Source: RXIX01 sp003989075 (GTDB lineage Bacteria > Pseudomonadota > Gammaproteobacteria > Competibacterales > Competibacteraceae). Taken from it: a stretch of DNA of 34,757 nucleotides. The notes beneath the pieces are model-generated. The model made no database searches. It was not told the origin of the DNA and worked only from the letters and a program-made list of their open reading frames with translations. Shown here one piece after another: positions 14,772 through 22,446 of the stretch (its first letter is position 1; every line of letters begins with the position of its first letter). A program made the position numbers and the translations under genes. The DNA is taken from positions 1 through 34,757 of the forward strand of contig JAKOYN010000111.1 of the NCBI GenBank assembly GCA_029780415.1, given 5' to 3'.

Positions 14772-14847
14772 GAAATCAAGCCGCACGACGCTTAGGGCGT
14801 TTGGCTCGGGGACTCAGCAATGAGGGACATCGAGCAGTGCGGCGGTT

Positions 14848-15645
14848 CTATTTGGGCCGCTTAAACATCGTGTAGACGACCACGCCAGCGCGGCGCACTT
14901 CGTAAACGACCGTATACCGATACGCCCCGACCTCCTCTGTGACCTCCAAGCGCAAACAGCCATTCTTTGACTTGGACGGCGTTCCTGGTTTTAGATTTTG
15001 CGTCTGATTGAGAATCGTTCCGGCCAAGGCCAAATCATCGTCAGAAATAGGTTCTTGTCCACGATCCCGCTCAGAAGGCGATCCGTGATGCAACAACGTA
15101 TGGCGGGTATAGTCATGATCGAGCGCTATATTCTGACCTTTGATGAGAATTCCTAAAGCATCCGCTTGCGTCAACACAGCAGGGCTGATGTTCCCCACGG
15201 GTAATGGCGGCTGTTTTTCCTTCGGGGCATCCATGCAGCCCTTGGCAAAGCTTTTGGTTGCCGTGAGAATTTCTTGTTGCGAATTCATGCCTGCCATTGT
15301 ACGGGGATTTGTTGAAATCTCCCCCACCCGCTTCCACTGATACAGCGGATCCTTGCCCTCGTTGTAGACCTCCTCGATGCTTGCCTTTCCGGCCAGAATC
15401 CGGTCGCGCTTATCGATACTCCCGGCCACCTGCCGCGCCTCATGGGGCGATAATGACGCCAGAAACGCCCGCTCCGCCTTGGGATTGAATTTCGGCTTGG
15501 GGTTCATCAGGTTGATGATGGGCGATAGCACACAAAGGCAATGCGGGTGGGCGGGCGGCTTAGGCGCTTCCGCTTTCGGATAGATGCCCGGCCCCAGTCC
15601 GCAGAACTTGTCCCGACCCGGCTTGGCTCCGCGCGCCGGTTGGCT
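14848..15645 (-). pseudogene. Phage MuF-type head morphogenesis protein, C-terminal remnant with PBECR-like nuclease toxin domain
   Basis: The open frame begins after a stop at 15646-15648, so the N-terminus is missing. Early residues read KPPAHPHCLCVLSPIINL, the PP.HP.C.C.L end of the MuF/gpF minor head domain. A linker of about 100 residues follows, then a C-terminal domain: GQNIALDHDYTRHTLLHHG, ERDRGQEPISDDDLALAG, and GAYRYTVVYEVRRAGVVVYTMFKRPK. This order (His-rich start, RGQ..IS..D, final beta-strands with T.FKRP) resembles the phage BECR-fold nuclease (PBECR) toxins carried at the end of MuF proteins. A GTG at 15531 could start a 227-aa product. Without the rest of a phage it is a remnant, though the toxin domain looks complete. 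Confidence 0.65.
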
Positions 15646-15786
15646 TCACGGATGCTTCACAGTTGCTGCCTACACTGGCGCCCATTCCTGAACGGGTCCC
15701 GTCCGTTGGTTGCGGCTGATCGCCATACCACGGGCCGCGCGCCGGAACAGACCATGCAACTCCCGCATTGCCGCGAGGCTCCGCCG

Positions 15787-17538
15787 ATGAAACCGGATAC
15801 ATCCCCCGGAAAATCTGTCAAGAATGCTGAATCCATCCCCACTACGCCGGATATCGATCGCCAACGCCTGGACCTGCTCAACCAGATCTGGATTATCAAG
15901 CGGGGTCTGGAACGCGCCGGCGGTGATCGCAGTGTCCAGATGAGTCTGCTGCGCAAGGATGCCCGCTACCTGCAGAGTGTTCTGGAAGAGGCGGCTGCCT
16001 CGCCGCAGGATGAGCTGTGGCGCGCTGCGGCCCGCGTCCGTGAACTGCTGGCACAGGGCATCATCATCGATCCGGAGATGGATCTGGAGACGGCGCCGAC
16101 CATTCTGTCACAGGTGAATTTCAATGCCGCCAAGGCTCCGGCAGCGCCGCGCGGCGGCATGCGCCTGGGCTGGGCGATGATGCCGATCGTGCTGGCGCTG
16201 GGCGTGCTGATTGGCGCCCTGGTGATGGGCTGGCGGCCGACCCTGCAGGATGTGCTGCCGGTGCGGCAGGCGGCGGTAACGCCCACGCTGCCGGCCAAGG
16301 TCGTACTGCGTATCCACGGCTCCAACACCCTGGGTGCCGAGCTGCTGCCGGCGATGGCCGAGGCCTATCTGAAGCGCGAGGGCGCATCCAGCGTCCGGCG
16401 GATCAGTACTGCGGCCAATGAATGGCGCATCGAGGCGACCATTACCCGCTCGATTGAACCGGTCGCCATCGAGATTCGCGCCCATGGTTCCGGCACCGCC
16501 TTCAAGGATATCGGCGAGGGAGCGGCCGACATTGGCGCCTCCTCGCGACCGATCAAGAAGGAGGAAGCCCAGCAGTTGAGCCGCTTTGGTGACATGAATT
16601 CACCGGCGATTGAGCATGTAGTGGGTCTGGACGGCATTGCCGTGATCGTCAATCGCAACAATCCGGTGCGCACGCTGAGCAAGGCGCAGATCGCGCAGAT
16701 TTTTTCCGGCAAGATTCGCGACTGGGCCGATGTCGGCGGTCCGGTCGGGCCGATCCGCGTCTATGCCCGTGACGAAAAATCCGGCACCTTCGATACCTTC
16801 CAGCATCTGGTGCTTGGCAAGGCCGAACTGGCAGCGACGGCGACGCGCATTGAGGATAGTGCTGAACTATCCGATCGGGTGGCGAACGACAGTTTTGGCA
16901 TTGGCTTTATCGGCCTGCCCTATATCCGCAATGCCCAGGCGGTGGCGGTGGCCGATGGCGACACGCTGCCGCTGCTGCCGACACCGTTCACCGTAGCAAC
17001 CGAGGATTATCCGCTGGCGCGCCGTCTATATCTGTACGCACCGCCAAACCCGCAGAATGCCTATCTGCGCGATTTCCTGGAATTTGCCATTACCGATGGC
17101 GGCCAGTCTCTGGTCTCCGAGGTGGGTTTCATTTCCCAGCAGGTGACCGCTGCCCGTCCGCCGCTATCCGAATCGTTGCCGAACCGCTATACCCAGTTGA
17201 TCAAGGATGCCGAACGTCTGTCGCTGAGCTTCCGCTTCCGTCCGGAAAGCAGCGGCCTGGACAGCAAGGCGCAGCGCGATCTGGAACGGGTGGTGGATTT
17301 CCTGGCGCGGCATTCCGGTCGGCGCGTGCTGCTGCTGGGCTTTACGGATAACAGTGACGACCCGACGCAGGGCGTGCAGATGTCCAGGGAGCGGGCTCGC
17401 GAAGTGGAACGCGAACTGGCGGCGCGTGGCATCTTCGCTACGGTGGTCGAGGGACTCGGGCCGGTGAATCCGGTAGCCAGCAACGACAGCCCACAGAGCG
17501 CGGCGCGTAATCGCCGTGTTGAAATCTGGGTGATGTAG
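15787..17538 (+). CDS. Membrane-anchored PstS-like substrate-binding protein with C-terminal OmpA domain
   Basis: The 583-residue protein has three parts. Residues 1-120 form a charged alpha-helical cytoplasmic segment, then one membrane helix (about 124-147, WAMMPIVLALGVLIGALVMGW). Residues about 170-460 form a phosphate-type periplasmic binding fold (LRIHGSNTLGAELLPAMAEAYL, GSGTAFKDIGEGAADIGASSRPI, VYARDEKSGTFDTFQ). Residues about 475-583 form an OmpA/MotB peptidoglycan-binding domain (LLLGFTDNSDDP, SRERAREVERELAARGI, AARNRRVEIWV). ATG 15787 follows CGAGG at about 8 bp. It likely senses or stores phosphate at the cell wall; no pstCAB genes adjoin it. The N-terminal region is of unknown role. 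Confidence 0.85.
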   Translation: MKPDTSPGKSVKNAESIPTTPDIDRQRLDLLNQIWIIKRGLERAGGDRSVQMSLLRKDARYLQSVLEEAAASPQDELWRAAARVRELLAQGIIIDPEMDLETAPTILSQVNFNAAKAPAAPRGGMRLGWAMMPIVLALGVLIGALVMGWRPTLQDVLPVRQAAVTPTLPAKVVLRIHGSNTLGAELLPAMAEAYLKREGASSVRRISTAANEWRIEATITRSIEPVAIEIRAHGSGTAFKDIGEGAADIGASSRPIKKEEAQQLSRFGDMNSPAIEHVVGLDGIAVIVNRNNPVRTLSKAQIAQIFSGKIRDWADVGGPVGPIRVYARDEKSGTFDTFQHLVLGKAELAATATRIEDSAELSDRVANDSFGIGFIGLPYIRNAQAVAVADGDTLPLLPTPFTVATEDYPLARRLYLYAPPNPQNAYLRDFLEFAITDGGQSLVSEVGFISQQVTAARPPLSESLPNRYTQLIKDAERLSLSFRFRPESSGLDSKAQRDLERVVDFLARHSGRRVLLLGFTDNSDDPTQGVQMSRERAREVERELAARGIFATVVEGLGPVNPVASNDSPQSAARNRRVEIWVM

Positions 17539-17643
17539 GGCGGGCCTGATTTCCGATCTGGCCGGGAATCGATTTGCGGCATCCTGCCCGCTGGTGGTGC
17601 GCGTTCCGTTAAACTGAGCGCCTACTTTGCAAGAGGATGCCTT

Positions 17644-18531
17644 ATGCACAGCTTCGGTCCCCGGTCCTTGACGCCGCGCGACGGCCTCGACTGGCTGGCG
17701 CAGGCCTGGCAACTGTTGCGGCGACGACCGTGGCTGTTCGTGGCGGTGGCCCTGTTCGCACCCGCAGGCAGCGCGGTAATGCTGGTCTTGCCGGTCTGGG
17801 ACTGGGTGCTGCCGCCCGGCAGTGGCTGGGCGATGCTGGTGGCGACCGTGGCCTGCTATGGCCTGCCGCTCAGCCTGACCGTGATTCTGGCCTGTGGGCT
17901 GGCGCGTGCTGCGAACCGCAGGAACCTGCCGGCGGCGCGTCTGTTATTCAACGGAACGGCGCTGCGGGCGATTCTCAAGACCAGCCTGCTGTTGTTCCTG
18001 CTGCTGCTGCAGGGTTATCTGCTGGTTTACTGGGTGCAGGATCAACTGTTGCCGGTGGATCTGGCGGCTGCGGGCGATGTCGCGCCCGCGCCGGAGGCAT
18101 TTGGCGTGGCCAGCACCCTGCTGGGCACGCAATTGAGCGTGCTCGGCAGTCTGCTGCTGGTATTGCAGGTGCTGTTGGCGGGATTTCTGGTGCCGTTGCA
18201 CCTGTTCCGCGAATGGCCATTGGCGGCCTGCTGGCGGCGCAGCGTGCTGGCGATGCAGCTTAATCCCTGGCTGTTTCCGGTGATGGGACTGGCTGGGCTG
18301 GCGCTGCTGGCGCTGCCGTTTGTATCCTGGCTGGCCGTTCCCGCCCAGGTGCTGGCGCTGCCGCTGCCGGCCTACCTGGGCGCACTGCTGTATGTCGCTT
18401 GGAACGACGTGTTCCAGGGCGGTGCCGAGGAGCAGGAATGCCTGGAGATTCAGGCACCGTGGCGCGCCAGCATCAGTGGCGGTTCAGCGTCACGTCAATC
18501 TGGCGCAGCGCCACGCTCAGATCCTCGCTGA
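17644..18531 (+). CDS. Polytopic inner-membrane protein (BPSS1780-like family)
   Basis: The 295-residue product starts with a conserved-looking SLTPRDGLDWLAQAWQLLRRRPWLF segment, then about six hydrophobic helices (for example WLFVAVALFAPAGSAVMLVL, LLLFLLLLQGYLLVYWV, LSVLGSLLLVLQVLLAGFLV). A tryptophan-rich amphipathic N-terminus before paired helices is how BPSS1780-type membrane proteins look. The tail (about 25 residues) is hydrophilic and its codons overlap the end of the photoreceptor gene on the other strand by 59 bp. AGAGG precedes the ATG. Function unknown. Confidence 0.7.
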   Translation: MHSFGPRSLTPRDGLDWLAQAWQLLRRRPWLFVAVALFAPAGSAVMLVLPVWDWVLPPGSGWAMLVATVACYGLPLSLTVILACGLARAANRRNLPAARLLFNGTALRAILKTSLLLFLLLLQGYLLVYWVQDQLLPVDLAAAGDVAPAPEAFGVASTLLGTQLSVLGSLLLVLQVLLAGFLVPLHLFREWPLAACWRRSVLAMQLNPWLFPVMGLAGLALLALPFVSWLAVPAQVLALPLPAYLGALLYVAWNDVFQGGAEEQECLEIQAPWRASISGGSASRQSGAAPRSDPR

Positions 18532-19408
18532 GCACAATCGCGCCGGTGGCGCTCAGCTCCTCGGCGGCGTGACGGGTAAGCGAACCGCCGACGAATACCG
18601 GCACCGCCACCGTTCGGCATAACTGTGCCAGCTCATCGGCAATCGCCGCCATCTCGATCGTGACCGACCCGGAAAGCACGATGGCCGCGTTCGACGCACG
18701 CGTCACTACCGTAGGCAGTTCCGCCAGCGGTGTGTTCGGGCCGAGCAGCAACACCCGGTAATCCCAGTCCAGCGCCGCCAGCGCGAACAGCAGAATACCC
18801 ACCTCGTGCTGTTCACCGGGCAGGCAGGCGGTCAGCAGGCGCGGCCCACGGCGATTGCGGCTGAGATGGTGAAAGCGGGTGCCAAGCTTGTTGCGCAGAA
18901 AGACACTGAAAAAATGCTCCTCGGCGATGCTGCCAACGCCATTTGCCCAGCGTGTACCCAGTTCGCGCAGCATGGGTACGGTCAGGCGCGTGGTGACCAC
19001 GTCCACCGGGTACAGTGACAGTGCATCCTGGTAAATGTCATTGAGCACCGACTCGTCAAACTGGGTGATGGCATTCAGCAGGCGCTGATGGTCGCGCAGC
19101 CACGGGTCCTCCGGGATCGGCTCCGGCTCCGGTTCGCTGCGGCTGCGCCCATTGTCCAGTACCTGCCGCACCTGCCCGATCGACATGCCGTTATCGAGCA
19201 GATCCACTACCTGCTGAATCAGATCGATATCGGCCATGGTGTACAGGCGGTGCCCCTTGGGTGTGCGCACCGGCTTGATCAGATCGTAGCGGCGTTCCCA
19301 GGCGCGCAGTGTGACCGAGTTGACGCCGGTCAGGCTGGATACCGTGCGGATTGGCACCAGTCCATCGTCGGGCAGGCTGTGATGGAGGGCCGGACTCGCC
19401 TTCGCCAT
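18473..19408 (-). CDS. CarH/LitR-type B12-dependent photoreceptor, MerR-family repressor
   Basis: The 311-residue protein has a MerR helix-turn-helix (about 17-85: LVPIRTVSSLTGVNSVTLRAWERRY). A helical bundle follows with Trp 154, nine residues, then Glu 164-His 165, the W-x9-EH signature that caps adenosylcobalamin in CarH. The Rossmann B12-binding domain carries ExHxxG at 199-204 (EQHEVG), whose His 201 ligates cobalt. In known CarH/LitR proteins the dark tetramer with adenosylcobalamin represses, and light breaks it apart. ATG 19408 follows GAGG at 9 bp. It is divergent from the peroxidase gene, with operator-like repeats between. All ligand residues are present, so light sensing is likely. 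Confidence 0.88.
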   Translation of the reverse strand: MAKASPALHHSLPDDGLVPIRTVSSLTGVNSVTLRAWERRYDLIKPVRTPKGHRLYTMADIDLIQQVVDLLDNGMSIGQVRQVLDNGRSRSEPEPEPIPEDPWLRDHQRLLNAITQFDESVLNDIYQDALSLYPVDVVTTRLTVPMLRELGTRWANGVGSIAEEHFFSVFLRNKLGTRFHHLSRNRRGPRLLTACLPGEQHEVGILLFALAALDWDYRVLLLGPNTPLAELPTVVTRASNAAIVLSGSVTIEMAAIADELAQLCRTVAVPVFVGGSLTRHAAEELSATGAIVLSEDLSVALRQIDVTLNRH

Positions 19409-19467
19409 GGTTGAAAACCTCGTCACACGCTGTGAATGCCACCCGGTACTATGGCCGGGAATTTATT

Positions 19468-19534
19468 TATACAATAAATATACAATAAATTAAGATTTTC
19501 ATCTACAATTATACAAAATTTATGCAATCTTGCA
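19468..19534. promoter_or_regulatory. Operator-like TATACA repeats between the CarH-type repressor and the peroxidase gene
   Basis: TATACAATAAA occurs twice without a gap (19468-19478, 19479-19489), giving TATACA at an 11-bp period. Further right are TCTACA (19502), TATACA (19510) and TATGCA (19521); the last two are again 11 bp apart. CarH-type repressors bind direct repeats spaced 11 bp with a T-x-T-A-C-A core, placing one DNA-binding domain on each. The AT-rich block also contains TACAAT boxes that could serve as -10 elements in either direction. Confidence 0.6.
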
Positions 19535-19559
19535 TCTGCGCTGCTTGAGGAGATCCCTG

Positions 19560-20102
19560 ATGCGTTTGCTGCTGCTACTTGCCGCCCTGTGTGCCGCGCC
19601 AATGACCTGGGCCGCATCAGCGGAGACCTGTCCGGCTACGCTTGATGTTCAGGCACGGCCATTGACGGCGCGAGCCGCCGAATCCCTGTGCGCACGCTAC
19701 GCCGGCCAGGTGTTGCTGGTGGTCAACACCGCCAGCCAGTGCGGTTTCACACCGCAATATGACGGGCTGGAAGCGCTCTATCAGCGCTACCGTGGACGGG
19801 GACTGGTGGTGCTGGGTTTCCCGTCCAACGATTTTGCTCAGGAGCCGGGCCAGGAACAGGAGATCGCTGGTTTCTGTCGCCTGAACTATGGCGTGAATTT
19901 TCCGATGTACGAGAAGATCCACGTCACTGGCGCCCAGGCCCATCCGTTTTATCAGCGGCTGGCGGCGCAGGCGGGCGGTTATCCGGAATGGAACTTCTAT
20001 AAATACCTGCTGGATCGCAAGGGTCAGGTGGTGGCGCGCTTCCCGTCACAGACGCGTCCGGATGATCCGGCCCTGATCGCGGCGATTGAAAAGCTGCTGT
20101 GA
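19560..20102 (+). CDS. Exported glutathione peroxidase (thioredoxin-fold peroxidase)
   Basis: The enzyme reduces hydroperoxides with thiols. A 20-residue signal peptide (MRLLLLLAALCAAPMTWAAS) puts it in the periplasm, unlike the cytoplasmic BtuE/BsaA type. The catalytic tetrad is visible: Cys 61 in NTASQCGFTPQY, Gln 94 in FPSNDFAQEPG, and Trp 144-Asn 145 in EWNFYKYLL. The usual CNQF of the second block reads PSNDF here. Length 180 includes the signal. GAGGAG lies 7 bp before ATG 19560. Its stop overlaps a GTG of the next frame, so it probably forms an operon with the DUF3429 gene, under the CarH-type repressor read divergently. Confidence 0.9.
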   Translation: MRLLLLLAALCAAPMTWAASAETCPATLDVQARPLTARAAESLCARYAGQVLLVVNTASQCGFTPQYDGLEALYQRYRGRGLVVLGFPSNDFAQEPGQEQEIAGFCRLNYGVNFPMYEKIHVTGAQAHPFYQRLAAQAGGYPEWNFYKYLLDRKGQVVARFPSQTRPDDPALIAAIEKLL

Positions 20103-20149
20103 GCACCGATTCCCTTCACCCTGGCCTACAGGCCCCGGAGTTTTCCATC

Positions 20150-20632
20150 ATGACTGCGGCGACGACCCCGACGACTTCAAGTACAGCGCCAGCACCCACT
20201 TCGATTCCGGCCGCAGCGGCCTGGCTGGGTGGACTGGGTCTGCTGCCGTTTCTGGTTCCGGCACTGCTGCTGTGGCTGGGCCCTGCGGACGGGCGCGGGA
20301 TGGCCTGGCTGGCGTTGCATGCCTATGCGGCGGTGATTCTGAGTTTTATTGGTGCGGTGCATTGGGGCGCGGCGCTGCACGAGGCGGACAGCGGACATTT
20401 GTGGCGGGCGATGGGCTGGAGCGTGCTGCCGGCGCTGCTGGCCTGGGTGACGCTGCTGATGCCGCATCCGCAGGGCGTAGCACTGTTGCTGCTCGGATTC
20501 GCGGCGCAGTATCTGATGGATCGCCGTGCTGCCGCTGTCGGCCAGTTGCCGGTCTGGTATGGGCGGTTGCGGCGAGTGCTGACGGCTGGGGTTGTTGCCA
20601 GTCTGGCGCTGGCGCTGGCACGGGGCGTGTAG
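20150..20632 (+). CDS. DUF3429 inner-membrane protein
   Basis: The 160-residue protein has four to five membrane helices and the DUF3429 signatures: WLGGLGLLPFLVPALLLWL at the start, HAYAAVILSFIGAVHWGAAL in the middle, then LPALLAWVTLLMPH, QYLMDRR and LPVWYGRLRRVLT near the end. The family has no assigned function. ATG 20150 is preferred because CGGAG lies upstream; a GTG at 20099 overlapping the peroxidase stop would add 17 residues. Co-transcription with the periplasmic peroxidase suggests a membrane partner in oxidative or photo-oxidative defence, which is inference. Confidence 0.82.
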   Translation: MTAATTPTTSSTAPAPTSIPAAAAWLGGLGLLPFLVPALLLWLGPADGRGMAWLALHAYAAVILSFIGAVHWGAALHEADSGHLWRAMGWSVLPALLAWVTLLMPHPQGVALLLLGFAAQYLMDRRAAAVGQLPVWYGRLRRVLTAGVVASLALALARGV

Positions 20633-20645
20633 GTGCTGGTGGAGG

Positions 20646-20927
20646 CTAGCGCAGGCACTGATAATCGCAGATGTGCCGGCGGGCGCTGCACTTGACGTAG
20701 CAGTTGCTGCGCGTGGCCGGGACAGGGTACTGACGGTCGCAGACAGTGCGGCACTGCAGGTATTGCGCATCGCAACGCTGCCTGCAGGCCGGATTGATGT
20801 CGCCACTGGAGCGGGTAACAGACCCGGGTGACGATGCAGGGGATTCGGGGGCGGGCGTGGGCGTATCCAGGGCGAATGCCGCTGTCATGGTCACCGATAG
20901 CATCAACGCGGCAAATGTCCGAGTCAT
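20646..20927 (-). CDS. Small secreted cysteine-rich protein with twin CX3CX6CX3C motif
   Basis: The 93-residue precursor has a signal peptide (MTRTFAALMLSVTMTAAFA), a Pro/Ser/Thr-rich spacer and a C-terminal domain. That domain has two copies of C-x3-C-x6-C-x3-C separated by 12 residues (CRQRCDAQYLQCRTVC and CYVKCSARRHICDYQC). Eight regularly spaced cysteines suggest a disulfide-linked helical hairpin or a metal site in the periplasm. GGAG precedes ATG 20927. It is convergent with the DUF3429 gene (14-bp gap) and has its own promoter region with a palindrome. I do not recognise a named family. Confidence 0.75.
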   Translation of the reverse strand: MTRTFAALMLSVTMTAAFALDTPTPAPESPASSPGSVTRSSGDINPACRQRCDAQYLQCRTVCDRQYPVPATRSNCYVKCSARRHICDYQCLR

Positions 20928-20956
20928 TGCGATCTCCTGCAACCGGTCAATGCCTG

Positions 20957-20980
20957 ACCTGAATCCAGTATAGTTCAGGT
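20957..20980 (-). promoter_or_regulatory. Palindrome over a -10 box of the cysteine-rich protein gene
   Basis: ACCTGAA (20957-20963) and TTCAGGT (20974-20980) form a perfect 7-bp inverted repeat with a 10-bp centre that holds TATACT on the minus strand (plus AGTATA, 20967-20972). It lies 30-50 bp upstream of the ATG. A dimeric repressor bound here would block the promoter. No good -35 hexamer is visible, which would fit an activator-dependent or extended promoter. Confidence 0.4.
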
Positions 20981-21170
20981 TCAGGCGCCTGGAGCCTGCC
21001 TGCATGAAAATCAACATGATGAATTCGTGCGGAATATGCCGGATCCCTCCGGGCATTCGGCAGGCTGGGTGAAGGTGGATCAGACCGTGCGCCACATCCC
21101 CGTTGCCTGCCCGCACTTGCCAGTCCTTCCCGCGCAGGAACCGGGCAACCGGGGCCCGCGCCTAGACCGT
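20981..21170. other. Intergenic region, nothing further recognised
   Basis: Apart from the palindrome above, this stretch between the cysteine-rich gene and the PLP enzyme's stop holds no supported gene or terminator. Confidence 0.4.
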
Positions 21171-22337
21171 TCAGACCCTGCGCAAGGCCTGCTCCAGATC
21201 GGCGATCAGGTCATGCACATCCTCAATGCCGACCGACAGCCGCACCAGTCCATCATCCAGGCCCAGCGTGCGGCGCACTTCGGCCGGCACTGAGGCATGG
21301 GTCATGATGGCCGGATGCTCGATCAGGCTTTCCACCCCGCCGAGGCTCTCGGCCAGCGTGAACACCCGGCAGGCCGTCAGAAAACGGGTCACGCCAGCCA
21401 GATCGGTGCGCAGCACCGCGCTGATCATGCCGCCAAACCCGCGCATCTGCCGCTGTGCCAGTGCATGCCGCGGGTGGCTGGCCAGCCCCGGATAGATCAC
21501 CCGCTCGATGCACGGATGCTGTTCCAGCCACTCAGCAATGGCCTGGGCATTGGCGCTGTGCCGTTCCATGCGCAGCGCCAGCGTTTTCAGGCCGCGCAGA
21601 GCCAGAAAACTGTCGAACGGCCCGGCGATCGCGCCCGCAGCGTTCTGCAGATAGCCCAGCCGCTCAGCCAGCGCCGCGCCTCGGCATACCGCCACCCCGC
21701 CGATCATGTCCGAGTGGCCGTTCAGGTACTTGGTGGCGGAATGCACCACGATATCGAAACCCTGTTCCAGCGGCCGCTGCGCCCAGGGCGTGGCAAAGGT
21801 GTTATCGGCCACGGCCAGGATGCCGCGCTCGCGCGCCACCGTCGCGATCAGATCCAGATCGACCAGGCGCAGCAGTGGATTACTCGGCGTTTCCACCCAG
21901 ATCATGCGCGTGTTCGGCCGCAGCACCGCTTCCAGGGCCGCGCGATCGAGCAGCTCGGAATAGGAAAAATCCAGGCCGGCACTGCGCCGCCGCACCTGCT
22001 CGAACAGGCGTCGCGTACCGCCATACAGATCATCCAGGGCCACAACATGATCGCCGCTGTCGAGCAGTTCCAGCACGGTCGCGGTCGCCGCCAGTCCCGA
22101 GGCGAAGGCAAAACCGGCATCGCCGCCTTCCAGATCGGCCACGCAGCGCTCATAGGCGAAGCGGGTCGGATTCTGGCTGCGTGCATACTCGAAGCCCAGA
22201 TGCACGCCGGGACTGGATTGCACATAGGTCGAATTGGCATAGATCGGCGTGACCACGGCACCGGTGCTCGGGTCGGGCGACTGGCCGGCGTGCACGACGC
22301 GGGTGGCAAAGCCAAGGGCAGGAGAGGAATCGGTCAT
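21171..22337 (-). CDS. Cys/Met-metabolism PLP enzyme (cystathionine gamma-synthase/gamma-lyase type)
   Basis: The 388-residue protein belongs to the trans-sulfuration PLP family. Markers include VHAGQSPDPSTGAVVTPIY at the N-terminus, YARSQNPTR (phosphate and substrate Tyr/Arg), ASGLAATA, DDLYGGT, ETPSNPLL, ADNTFATP and the PLP lysine Lys 203 in HSATKYLNGHSD. The C-terminus has SLGGVESLIEHPA and RLSVGIED. Such enzymes make cystathionine from an activated homoserine and cysteine, or split it; the family cannot be subdivided safely by eye. The start is ATG 22337, with no strong Shine-Dalgarno site. It is divergent from tenA and stands alone. Confidence 0.9.
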   Translation of the reverse strand: MTDSSPALGFATRVVHAGQSPDPSTGAVVTPIYANSTYVQSSPGVHLGFEYARSQNPTRFAYERCVADLEGGDAGFAFASGLAATATVLELLDSGDHVVALDDLYGGTRRLFEQVRRRSAGLDFSYSELLDRAALEAVLRPNTRMIWVETPSNPLLRLVDLDLIATVARERGILAVADNTFATPWAQRPLEQGFDIVVHSATKYLNGHSDMIGGVAVCRGAALAERLGYLQNAAGAIAGPFDSFLALRGLKTLALRMERHSANAQAIAEWLEQHPCIERVIYPGLASHPRHALAQRQMRGFGGMISAVLRTDLAGVTRFLTACRVFTLAESLGGVESLIEHPAIMTHASVPAEVRRTLGLDDGLVRLSVGIEDVHDLIADLEQALRRV

Positions 22338-22446
22338 GGTGGTGTTCTGCGGCAGCGTTAGACGGTTTGCAGTGGAAACGGGCTTAGAATCGCAGCGCCA
22401 TCATATCGGCACCACTGCGACCACACCAAGAACCGGGAATCCGCTC

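Noticed and set aside
22338..22446. Thiamin (TPP) riboswitch before tenA
   Set aside because: The leader is only about 109 bp and lacks the CTGAGA and ACCTGATCTGG-like conserved blocks.
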